Source of the DNA: Microbacteriaceae bacterium
Lineage (GTDB): Bacteria; Actinomycetota; Actinomycetes; Actinomycetales; Microbacteriaceae
Direction: 5' to 3'
DNA: 7,496 bases
NCBI GenBank assembly: GCA_012511645.1
Contig: JAAZFP010000139.1
Location: 1-7,496, forward strand
Each line of letters opens with the position of its first letter. The first letter of the stretch is position 1. The position numbers were made by a program, and so were the translations under genes. Positions 1-7,496 of the stretch are shown piece by piece. The notes beneath the pieces are model-generated. The model was not told where the DNA came from, made no database searches, and worked only from the letters and a program-made list of their open reading frames with translations.

Positions 1-548
1 ACCTGGGCATCACCAACCCCTACGCGCTTGACGAGGATCAGCTCGCAGCAGCAGTCGACCTGCTCAAGCAGCAGAACGCCATCATCGGCGACTACTGGGC
101 TGACCCCGTGAAGCAGATCACCGCGTTCAACGGCGGCGACGTCGTCGTCGGCACCTCGTGGGAAGTGCTGCGCAAGCTCAGCGAAAACCCCGCACTGCAG
201 GGCACCCTGCCGGTTGAGGGCTCGACCGGCTGGTCAGACGCGTGGATGCTCTCATCGAAGTCGGCACACCCCAACTGTGCCTACGCATGGATGGACTACA
301 CCTCGACCCCCGAGGTCAACGGCGCGATCGCGATGAACTTCGGTATGGCTCCCGCCAACGCCGCGTTCTGCGAGACCGGCGACGAAGCAGCTGCACACTG
401 CGAGCTGTTCAACGCGACCGACGAAGAGTACTTCTCGAACGTGTGGTTCTGGACGACCCCGATCGAGCAGTGCATCGACGGCCGCACCGACGTCACCTGC
501 ACGAATTTCCAGCAGTGGACTGACGCCTGGTTGACCGTCAAGGGATAG
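1..548 (+). CDS. ABC transporter substrate-binding protein, spermidine/putrescine (PotD) type, C-terminal part
   Basis: The reading frame is open from the left edge (first full codon at position 3) to TAG at 546-548, giving the last 181 residues; the signal peptide and N-terminal lobe are outside the window. Such proteins capture a solute outside the membrane and hand it to the paired permeases. What is visible fits the second lobe of a PotD-like protein: a segment with GGDVVVGTSWEV, then GWSDAWML, an AYAWMDYTSTPEV helix, a MAPANAAFC turn and a terminal QQWTDAWLTVKG helix. The fragment has five cysteines (fragment residues 92, 123, 133, 157, 166); the last four lie in two close pairs that could form disulfides. 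The two permeases downstream support the assignment. Polyamine is the family default; the true substrate cannot be read from the sequence. Confidence 0.85.
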   Translation, partial: LGITNPYALDEDQLAAAVDLLKQQNAIIGDYWADPVKQITAFNGGDVVVGTSWEVLRKLSENPALQGTLPVEGSTGWSDAWMLSSKSAHPNCAYAWMDYTSTPEVNGAIAMNFGMAPANAAFCETGDEAAAHCELFNATDEEYFSNVWFWTTPIEQCIDGRTDVTCTNFQQWTDAWLTVKG

Positions 549-557
549 ACCCCCACC

Positions 558-616
558 GGTGGTGATCCTCGCCCTGAGTCTTGGCCTTCAGCCCTGGCTC
601 GACGAGGATCACCACC
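558..616 (+). promoter_or_regulatory. Intergenic stem-loop between binding-protein and permease genes
   Basis: GGTGGTGATCCTCG (558-571) and CGAGGATCACCACC (603-616) are perfect reverse complements: 14 bp of GC-rich stem enclosing 31 nt, which itself can pair weakly (CTGA with TCAG). It starts 10 nt after the binding-protein stop and ends 40 nt before the permease GTG. There is no following T-run, so it is not a standard intrinsic terminator. In known binding-protein operons (malE-malF is the classic case) such hairpins protect the upstream mRNA and give more binding protein than permease. That role is inferred here; the pairing is directly visible. Confidence 0.7.
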
Positions 617-646
617 ACCAAAATTCACCCGCCAATCACACCAGAT

Positions 647-659
647 GAGGAACGCCGTG
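647..659 (+). promoter_or_regulatory. Ribosome binding site selecting the GTG start of the first permease
   Basis: GAGG at 647-650 lies 6 nt before an in-frame GTG (657-659). The upstream in-frame ATG (645-647) overlaps this motif and has no purine-rich sequence ahead of it. GTG 657 is therefore the better start, which removes four residues from the longest reading frame. Confidence 0.6.
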
Positions 660-1541
660 GCCACCCAGCTCTCGTTCACCACCAAGCCAAAGCCGCTGTC
701 ATCAGCCCTGCACCGGCACCCCAAGGGGCGCCTCGCGTCGCTGCTGACCCTGCCCATGGTGTGGCTCGTTGGCGTCTACATTCTGTCGCTCGCGATGATG
801 CTCATCACCGCGTTCTGGCTCACCGACCCCTTCACTTCAAAGGTGAAGCCCGGCTTCACCCTCGACAACTTCGCGAGCATTTTCACCGTGCCCGCCTATC
901 TCGCCGCAGCCCTTCGCACGCTCGGCATCGCCGCCGCGGTCACCGTCATCTGCGCCGTCTTTTCAGTGCCGCTCGCCATCTTCATGGCGAAGCTCGCCAA
1001 GCCCTGGTTGCGCAACCTGCTCGCGGTCGCCGTCACCGTGCCGCTCTGGGCCGGTTACCTCGTGAAAATTCTCTCGGTGCGCATCGTCTTCAGCGACGGC
1101 GGCTTTTTCAACTGGCTCTTCGGCCCGCTCGGTGTGCACAGCCCCGGCTACGGTGTCACCGTCACGATCATTGCCCTCGTCTACCTGTGGTTCCCCTACA
1201 TGGCGATTCCGGTCTACACCGCGGTCGCGCAGATTCCGCCAAACCTCTTCGACGCCTCAGCCGACCTCGGGGCCAAGGGCATGCGCACCATTCGCACGGT
1301 CGTGCTGCCGCTGCTCACCCCCGCGCTCATCGCCGGCTCAATCTTCACGTTCTCGCTCAGCCTCGGCGACTACATCGCCGCGAAGTTTGTCGGCGGGTCA
1401 ACCCAGATGATCGGCACCATCATCGCGCAAAACATCAACCTCAACCCGCCCGTCGCCGCCGCGTTCTCAGTCGTGCCGATTGTCATCGTGCTCGCCTACC
1501 TGCTCGCCGTGCGCCGCACCGGTGCGCTCGAAAACATCTAG
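657..1541 (+). CDS. ABC transporter permease, PotB-like
   Basis: From the GTG at 657 the protein is 294 residues, near the PotB family length (E. coli PotB is about 285). It is one of two inner-membrane subunits forming the transport channel. Six hydrophobic segments are visible, roughly residues 30-53, 84-108, 118-138, 165-188, 220-243 and 266-286. The cytoplasmic EAA loop, which docks on the ATPase, is at about 199-218 (DASADLGAKGM...VVLP), with the conserved Gly and Pro in place. The short N-terminus is cytoplasmic and basic. The gene is 16 nt ahead of the second permease, so the two are almost certainly co-transcribed and form a heterodimer. The cognate ATPase is not in the window. Import of polyamines is inferred from family resemblance only. 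ATG 645 is the alternative start. Confidence 0.88.
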   Translation: MATQLSFTTKPKPLSSALHRHPKGRLASLLTLPMVWLVGVYILSLAMMLITAFWLTDPFTSKVKPGFTLDNFASIFTVPAYLAAALRTLGIAAAVTVICAVFSVPLAIFMAKLAKPWLRNLLAVAVTVPLWAGYLVKILSVRIVFSDGGFFNWLFGPLGVHSPGYGVTVTIIALVYLWFPYMAIPVYTAVAQIPPNLFDASADLGAKGMRTIRTVVLPLLTPALIAGSIFTFSLSLGDYIAAKFVGGSTQMIGTIIAQNINLNPPVAAAFSVVPIVIVLAYLLAVRRTGALENI

Positions 1542-1544
1542 GCC

Positions 1545-1551
1545 AAAGGAG
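1545..1551 (+). promoter_or_regulatory. Strong ribosome binding site for the second permease
   Basis: AAAGGAG lies 6 nt before ATG 1558, in the 16-nt gap after the first permease. It is the strongest Shine-Dalgarno match in the window. It fixes the start at 1558 and rules out the earlier in-frame ATG at 1480 inside the preceding gene. Confidence 0.85.
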
Positions 1552-2375
1552 ACCAGCATGCTTCGACTCGGCCGCGGCACGAAGATCACCCTGACGGTGA
1601 TCGCCGCCCTCGTCATTCTCAGCACCTATGTGCCACTGCTCGTGATCGTGATGAACTCGTTCAATGCGAACCGCGTCGCGGGCTGGCCGGTCGCCAACTT
1701 CTCGCTCGAGTGGTGGGAGAAGGCGCTCACGAATCCCGCCGTGCACGCGGCGGTCATCAACTCACTCGTGGTCGCCTCGGGTGCCACCATCATCGCGCTG
1801 CTGCTCGGCACGCTCGCCGCTTTTGCGCTGCAGCGCTTCAAGTTTTTTGGCCGCGATGTGGTGAACCTGCTCATCATCCTGCCGATCACCCTGCCCGGCA
1901 TCGTCACCGGTGTGGCACTGTCAAACACCTTTTACCATGTGCTCGACCCCATCGGCATCAAGGTCGGCTACGCGGGCATGATCATTGCCCACGCCACATT
2001 CTGTGTGGTCATGGTGTTCAACAACGTCATCGCGCGCCTGCGCCGCATGAACCCGAACCTCGAAGAGGCCTCGATGGATCTCGGTGCCGGCATCGGTCAG
2101 ACCATGCGCATGGTGACCTTTCCGCAGTTCCGCTCGGCGTTCATTGCCGGCGGTCTGCTCGCCTTCGCGCTCAGCTTTGACGAGGTCGTGGTGACCATCT
2201 TCACGGCTCCCCCGGGCGTCGAGACGCTGCCGCTGTGGATTATGAACCAGATGGGTCGCCCGAACGAAGCCAATCAGGTGAACGTCGTCGCGACGATCAT
2301 CATTCTGCTCTCGCTCATTCCTGTGTACTTCTCACACAAGGCCTCGGCCGCGAGCGACGCGAAGTATGACGCAAA

Positions 2376-2401
2376 GGAGCAGGCGCTGCCCCGCCTGCCC
2401 C
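2376..2401. terminator. Possible hairpin terminator between convergent permease and resB genes
   Basis: GCAGGCG (2379-2385) and CGCCTGC (2392-2398) form a perfect 7-bp stem with a 6-nt loop, extendable by two G-C pairs across one mismatch. It sits where a PotC-like gene would normally end and just beyond the resB stop. There is no T-tract on the + strand; on the - strand the stem is followed only by TCCTTTG. It could slow polymerase from both sides, but it is a poor match to a canonical intrinsic terminator. Confidence 0.3.
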
Positions 2402-2416
2402 GCCCGCCTTGCCTCG

Positions 2417-4175
<1,759 letters not shown>

Positions 4176-4192
<17 letters not shown>

Positions 4193-4940
4193 AGTTCGCC
4201 ATCACCGCCTGCAAAGAAATCATCATACGGTTCCACACCCCGGTGACCATGAGCAGGCCAATCAGCATGAGTAGCCCACCCCCAATCAGGTTCACCGCGC
4301 GAATGTGCCGCTTAAAGAATGTCATGGTCTGCGTCATCCAGCTAAACCCGAACGCCGCAAGAATGAAGGGAATGCCAAGCCCGATGCAGTAGGCGATGGC
4401 CAGCACCGAGGCGCGACCGGTCGACCCCGACTGCATCGCGAGCGACAGCACCACGCCGAGCGTGGGCCCGAGGCATGGCGCCCAGCCGATCGCAAAGACG
4501 ACCCCGAGCAGCGGCGCGCCCAGCAGACCGACCCGCGGTTTGAGCTTCAGTCGGCTGGTGTTCTGCAACTTCGAGAACGCCCCCATGAACACGAGGCCAA
4601 GCACGATGACGACCGCGCCCATAACGCGAATGATGAGGTCTTGCCACTCCCACAGCCACAGGCCGACCGAGCCAACGAGAATGTTGAGCAGCAAAAACAC
4701 GACCGTGAAGCCCGCCACGAACAGCAGTGCACCCACCACCATGCGGCGACGTTCGGCGCGCTTCGCGGCTGCGGGATCGGCGGCGGCCTGCCCGCCATCG
4801 GCGATGCCCGACACATAGGCGAGATAACCGGGAATCAGCGGCAGCACACAGGGCGACAAAAACGAAACGAGACCGGCGGCGAGTGCGATAAGCGACGCGA
4901 CGAGCAGCTGCCCATCGGCAACGGTCTGTTCGATGCCCAC
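4176..4940 (-). CDS. ccdA: Thiol-disulfide electron carrier CcdA
   Basis: CcdA is a six-helix membrane protein that passes reducing equivalents from cytoplasmic thioredoxin to extracytoplasmic thioredoxin-like partners. The 254-residue product has the two expected redox cysteines, C31 in FLSPCVLPLIPGYL and C156 in GWAPCLGPTLG. Hydrophobic segments are at about 12-37, 67-93, 102-122, 141-168, 180-205 and 216-236. A basic cytoplasmic loop (KRAERRR, about 60-66) follows the first helix. The start is GTG at 4938-4940, with AGG 6 nt ahead of it. The gene lies 14 nt after the thioredoxin-like gene and its end overlaps resB, so the three are one transcription unit. Its likely partner is the lipoprotein encoded just upstream. 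Confidence 0.95.
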
Positions 4941-4954
4941 GCTGTGCCTATTCC

Positions 4955-5572
4955 CTAGCCTTCGGCCAGGGTCTCTTGCACGAGTGCGCGCAGCTGCGAC
5001 GACGCGGCCAGCATGCCGACGACGCGGTGTGCCACGCGGCCCTCGGTGTCGAGCACGAGCGTGGTCGGCACCGCGTTCAGCGGCACCTGGCCGGCGAACG
5101 CGCGCTGCGTTTCACGGCCGCCCTCGGCGTCGAGGATCGATGGGTACTCCACCCCGAACTGCTCGGCAAACTGCTGCGCCTGCGCGGCCTGGTCGCGGGT
5201 GTTCACGCCAACGAACTGCACGCCTTTGCCCTCGAACTCGTCATAGACCTCAACGAGCCACGGGGCCTCGAACCGACACGGTGCGCAGCCCGCGTACCAA
5301 AAGTTCACGACGGTCACCTCACCCAGGGTGTCTGCCGAACCCAGCGTGCCGCCGAACTCGGTGACGCCCGAAAACTCGATGGGTTCGGTGCGGTCGCCTG
5401 GCGCAAACGAGGTCGTTGATCCGTCGCCTTCGACGTAGCCCTTATCGCCCGTTTCTTGCCACTGATCGGCGAGCCCCGGGGTGTCGGTGCTGCAGCTGAC
5501 CAGGGTGACCGCGGCGAGCGCTGCTGCGAGCGACGCCGCGAAGCGAACGCTGCGCGAGTGCGAGCGTGCCAT
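4955..5572 (-). CDS. resA: TlpA/ResA-like thioredoxin-fold lipoprotein
   Basis: This exported thioredoxin-fold protein probably takes electrons from CcdA and reduces the CxxCH cysteines of apocytochrome c before haem attachment. The 205-residue product begins with a basic, hydrophobic signal ending in the lipobox LVSC (C27), so it should be lipid-anchored on the outer face of the membrane. The catalytic motif is WYAGCAPC (C96, C99) after the VTVVNF strand, and the cis-proline is P169 in NAVPTT. The start ATG (5572-5570) overlaps the stop of the phosphatase gene by one base (TAATG), which implies translational coupling. The neighbours ccdA and resB support a cytochrome c role. The symbol follows B. 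subtilis ResA; TlpA-family protein is the safer product name. Confidence 0.92.
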   Translation of the reverse strand: MARSHSRSVRFAASLAAALAAVTLVSCSTDTPGLADQWQETGDKGYVEGDGSTTSFAPGDRTEPIEFSGVTEFGGTLGSADTLGEVTVVNFWYAGCAPCRFEAPWLVEVYDEFEGKGVQFVGVNTRDQAAQAQQFAEQFGVEYPSILDAEGGRETQRAFAGQVPLNAVPTTLVLDTEGRVAHRVVGMLAASSQLRALVQETLAEG

Positions 5573-6216
5573 TAGACGGCCCCCACATCGATTGCGCCGT
5601 CGAGCAGCGACTCAGCGGGAGTGCGGTAGTCGACCTCAAACCAGCGCCCGCTGCGCTGCTCAAACGTAGTGATGCTCGACAGCTCGCAGCGACGGGTCGC
5701 CGGGTTGTGAAACAGCGGTTTGCCGTTCACGTCGCGGTGCGCCGCCCAGATGACCGCCTGGTGGCTGACCATCACAATATCGCCGCCGCGGGTCGTTTCC
5801 CACGCGTCATCCATGGCCTCACGCACACGGGTGGCGATGCTGCGGTAGGGCTCGCCCCAGCTCGGCCGAAACGGGTTCACATAGCGATGCCAGTAGCGCG
5901 GGTTTTTGAATGCGCTCTTGCCAACGGTGCCCTCAAAGGCGTTGGTCGGTTCGATGATGCGCTCATCGGTCTCGATCTCGAGGTTGAAGGCCGCAGAGAT
6001 CGGTTCGGCCGACTGCTGCGCGCGCACAAGCGGCGAGGCGATCAGGCGGGCGACCGCGCGATCACTCGCGGCAAGCTCTTGGGCTGCAGCGAGCGCCATC
6101 TCTTCGCCCCGAGATGACAGCACGAAGCCTGGCAACCGGCCATACAACACCCCTTCGGGGTTAAAGACCTCGCCATGGCGCACCAAATGCAGCAGTTTGT
6201 CGCTCACACGCTCCAT
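5572..6216 (-). CDS. Histidine phosphatase family (phosphoglycerate mutase-like) protein
   Basis: A 214-residue member of the histidine phosphatase superfamily. The phospho-acceptor motif is LVRHGE (R13, H14, G15), the supporting arginine is in SPLVRAQQSA (R64), a likely catalytic acid is E95 in NAFEG, and the second histidine is H152 in VSHQAVIW. The fold is complete and probably active, cytoplasmic and without a signal peptide. A gene of this family commonly stands first in the actinobacterial ccs cluster (M. tuberculosis Rv0525 ahead of Rv0526-Rv0528); its substrate and any link to cytochrome c assembly are not established. The ATG at 6216 has no good ribosome binding site. A GTG three codons later (6207) has a promoter-like TAGAAT 7 nt ahead and may be the true, leaderless start. 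Confidence 0.92.
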   Translation of the reverse strand: MERVSDKLLHLVRHGEVFNPEGVLYGRLPGFVLSSRGEEMALAAAQELAASDRAVARLIASPLVRAQQSAEPISAAFNLEIETDERIIEPTNAFEGTVGKSAFKNPRYWHRYVNPFRPSWGEPYRSIATRVREAMDDAWETTRGGDIVMVSHQAVIWAAHRDVNGKPLFHNPATRRCELSSITTFEQRSGRWFEVDYRTPAESLLDGAIDVGAV

Positions 6217-6220
6217 TCTA
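6205..6220 (-). promoter_or_regulatory. Possible leaderless promoter -10 box for the phosphatase-ccs operon
   Basis: On the - strand TAGAAT (6220-6215) differs from TATAAT at one base and is followed by exactly 7 nt and then GTG (6207-6205), codon 4 of the phosphatase frame. This -10 to start-codon spacing is the pattern of leaderless actinobacterial genes. No convincing -35 is visible, and a one-off hexamer can occur by chance. Confidence 0.35.
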
Positions 6221-6251
6221 GGATCGCTGCCCTGTGAGCATGCTGGCTGGT

Positions 6252-6794
6252 TCAGGCGGGGCTGCCATCGAGCGGCATCACATAGGAGAAGAGGTCAAAC
6301 TGCTTCTCGCCACCGATCCACAGTCCATCGCGGTCATGGGCTCGAATGAAGCCGAGCGCGTCGTAAAGGTGGTGCGCGGGCGTCATGTGCGGGGCCGTCT
6401 TGAAGAACACCCCGGTGAATCCAACCTCACCCGCGTGCTCGGTGACGTGCCGCATCAGCTGCGCAGCGATGCCCCGGCGTCGCGCCGAGGGTGAGACCCC
6501 CACGAGCCGCAGGTCGAGTTCGTGCGGCAGGGCATCCTCGTGCAGACTCGGCCCACCAGCGCGGCGCGTCGTCACCGACCCCACGATCATGCCGTGCTCA
6601 TCGCGCGCCACCCACACGTTGAACTGTTCGGCCCGACCCGAGGCGAACAGCATGGGGTCGGGCCTCGCCGTGCCCTGCGTGCTCGGCCCGTAGTCGTGCG
6701 CGTAGGCCTCGCGAATGACCCGATCGACCTCCTCGAAGTCAGCCTCGCAGGCGAGCTCGATGGTCACGGTCACAGTGCTCACTTCGGCTGCCAT
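6252..6794 (-). CDS. GNAT family N-acetyltransferase
   Basis: A 180-residue GNAT-fold protein expected to transfer an acetyl group from acetyl-CoA to an unknown amine. The acetyl-CoA pyrophosphate loop (motif A) is at about residues 96-111, LRLVGVSPSARRRGIA, with the R-R-x-G-x-A core. Motif B is at about 137-149 (MTPAHHLYDALGF), giving the typical tyrosine and GF ending. Length is normal for a single-domain enzyme, and nothing indicates the substrate. ATG at 6794 overlaps the upstream oxidoreductase frame by 16 nt; GTG at 6782 would give a 4-nt GTGA overlap and is an equally reasonable start. Either way its translation is probably coupled to that frame. A 35-nt gap separates it from the phosphatase gene. 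Confidence 0.9.
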   Translation of the reverse strand: MAAEVSTVTVTIELACEADFEEVDRVIREAYAHDYGPSTQGTARPDPMLFASGRAEQFNVWVARDEHGMIVGSVTTRRAGGPSLHEDALPHELDLRLVGVSPSARRRGIAAQLMRHVTEHAGEVGFTGVFFKTAPHMTPAHHLYDALGFIRAHDRDGLWIGGEKQFDLFSYVMPLDGSPA

Positions 6795-7496
6795 CCGAGC
6801 CGCGGGCCGATCTCACCGGCGAGCTGATCGAGAATGTGCTTCCAGTCGGCGAGCTCAAACTCAAACGGCAACTCGAAGAGGTAGTCATCGGCGGCCTGGT
6901 AGGCGACATCGTTCTGAATAAAGTCGACGATCTCATCGTTGGTGCCGCTCACATCCTGCGCGATGAGCATGCGCCCGCCGTGCACCTGTTTCGTGCGCGG
7001 GGTGCGCGCCTCAACATAGGCGGCGTACTTCTCGCGCTGAGCTGCGGTCGCACCGTCGATGGGCACAAACACGCGGGCGACCGAGACGCGGGCGTCGGCA
7101 GGGTCGGCAGCTGGGTGTGCTGCAGCGTGCGCGGCGCGGTAGGCGTCGATCTGCGCGCGCTGACCGCGGGCAAAGTTTTCTTCACCGTTTTCATACGAGC
7201 TGATATTGCTGACGAGCCAGTTCATGCCGGCGCTGCCAGCCCACTCAGCTGAGCGGAGTGAGCCTCCGCCATACCAGAGCCTGTCACTCAGACCGGGGCT
7301 GTGCGGTTCAACCCGGTCGCTATCGAAGTCGCCGCCGACCCCCTGATATTCGGGAATCTCGCGGATCGCCGTGCCGCGCAGATACGACACAATCACGGCA
7401 CTGACCTGGCTGAGCACCGGAATGCGGGCCATTTTGATCAGCGCCATGACGAGCCCGATCACGGTGCCGAGCAGCGTCGCGAAGACGCTGATCGCC
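6779..7496 (-). CDS. Chimeric frame: amino-acid ABC permease N-terminal part fused to LLM flavin oxidoreductase C-terminal part (5' end outside window)
   Basis: The frame is open from the right edge to TGA at 6779-6781, 238 codons visible. The downstream ~195 residues resemble the C-terminal half of luciferase-like monooxygenases: GVGGDFDSDRVEPHSPGL, then LWYGGGSLRSAEWAG, a strand ARVSVARVFVPID, a loop with SGTNDEIVDF, and the ending LAGEIGPRLGWQPK. The N-terminal flavin-barrel part of that family is absent. The first ~42 visible residues are instead hydrophobic and end in IPVLSQVSAVIVSYLRGT, as in the first helix and loop of HisM/GlnP-type permeases (usually ...SFLRGTPLLVQ). The frame is continuous across the junction. 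The result is unlikely to be an active oxidoreductase and may be a pseudogene. GTG 7462 is a possible start codon but is not a natural LLM N-terminus. Confidence 0.75.
   Translation of the reverse strand, partial: AISVFATLLGTVIGLVMALIKMARIPVLSQVSAVIVSYLRGTAIREIPEYQGVGGDFDSDRVEPHSPGLSDRLWYGGGSLRSAEWAGSAGMNWLVSNISSYENGEENFARGQRAQIDAYRAAHAAAHPAADPADARVSVARVFVPIDGATAAQREKYAAYVEARTPRTKQVHGGRMLIAQDVSGTNDEIVDFIQNDVAYQAADDYLFELPFEFELADWKHILDQLAGEIGPRLGWQPK
7370..7496 (-). other. Permease-like portion of the chimeric frame
   Basis: Codons read leftward from 7495 give a hydrophobic helix containing FATLLGTVIGLVMALIK, then MARIPVLSQVSAVIVSYLRGT. This matches what I know of the N-terminal transmembrane segment and following loop of polar amino-acid ABC permeases. 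In those proteins LRGTP is followed by LLVQ and further helices; here it is followed by REIPEYQG and soluble enzyme sequence. The junction is placed at about 7360-7381. The assignment is from recall of the family pattern, without a search. Confidence 0.65.

Noticed and set aside
1480..1557. N-terminal extension of the second permease from ATG 1480
   Set aside because: It would lie in the 3' end of the first permease and lacks a ribosome binding site; AAAGGAG directly ahead of ATG 1558 decides the start.
581..1594. 337-residue + strand frame overlapping the first permease
   Set aside because: Composition is His/Arg/Ala-rich without domains; the overlapping frame encodes a clear six-helix permease with an EAA loop and a good ribosome binding site.
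4305..4958. 217-residue + strand frame antisense to ccdA
   Set aside because: Polar, charged low-complexity product mirroring the membrane-protein codons on the other strand; ccdA motifs and both cysteines are intact.
5566..6117. 183-residue + strand frame antisense to the phosphatase
   Set aside because: No motif or ribosome binding site; the opposite strand carries all catalytic residues of a histidine phosphatase.
6237..6244. AGCATGCT palindrome in the acetyltransferase-phosphatase gap
   Set aside because: An 8-bp palindrome is expected by chance in a window of this size and matches no operator I can name.
6779..7462. Complete LLM oxidoreductase starting at GTG 7462
   Set aside because: The frame continues past 7462 to the window edge, the residues there are a hydrophobic permease-like helix, and the N-terminal part of the LLM barrel is missing.

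Overview
The window is high-GC, densely packed bacterial DNA with GTG and TTG starts and short or overlapping gene junctions. Protein content points to an actinobacterium, probably of the Microbacteriaceae type. The main clue is the order histidine phosphatase, TlpA/ResA-like lipoprotein, CcdA, ResB, which is the usual actinobacterial System II cytochrome c maturation cluster. The genus is not determined.

Left part (1-2562, + strand): the 3' portion of an ABC importer operon of the spermidine/putrescine (Pot) type. It holds the C-terminal part of the substrate-binding protein, then two inner-membrane permeases (PotB-like, PotC-like). The ATPase gene is not in view and presumably lies upstream. 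A perfect 14-bp inverted repeat sits between the binding-protein gene and the first permease. The second permease lacks a stop at the usual place and runs 146 bp into the convergent resB gene.

Middle (2417-6216, - strand): a tightly coupled run of histidine phosphatase, TlpA/ResA-like thioredoxin lipoprotein, CcdA and ResB. CcdA carries electrons across the membrane, the lipoprotein reduces apocytochrome c cysteines outside, and ResB is half of the haem delivery and ligation complex. The usual last gene, ccsA/ccsB (resC), is absent from its normal place; the convergent permease gene is there instead.

Right part (6252-7496, - strand): a GNAT acetyltransferase overlapped by an open reading frame that leaves the window. 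That frame looks like a chimera. Its upstream end resembles the first membrane segment of a HisM/GlnP-type amino-acid ABC permease, joined in frame to the C-terminal ~195 residues of a luciferase-like (LLM) flavin oxidoreductase. This is the least ordinary item in the window.

No RNA genes, CRISPR arrays, insertion sequences or prophage genes were seen. I do not see a wholly new system. The points of interest are the fusion, the broken ccs cluster with its overrunning permease, the intergenic hairpin, and a tandem hexapeptide repeat in the ResB N-terminus.
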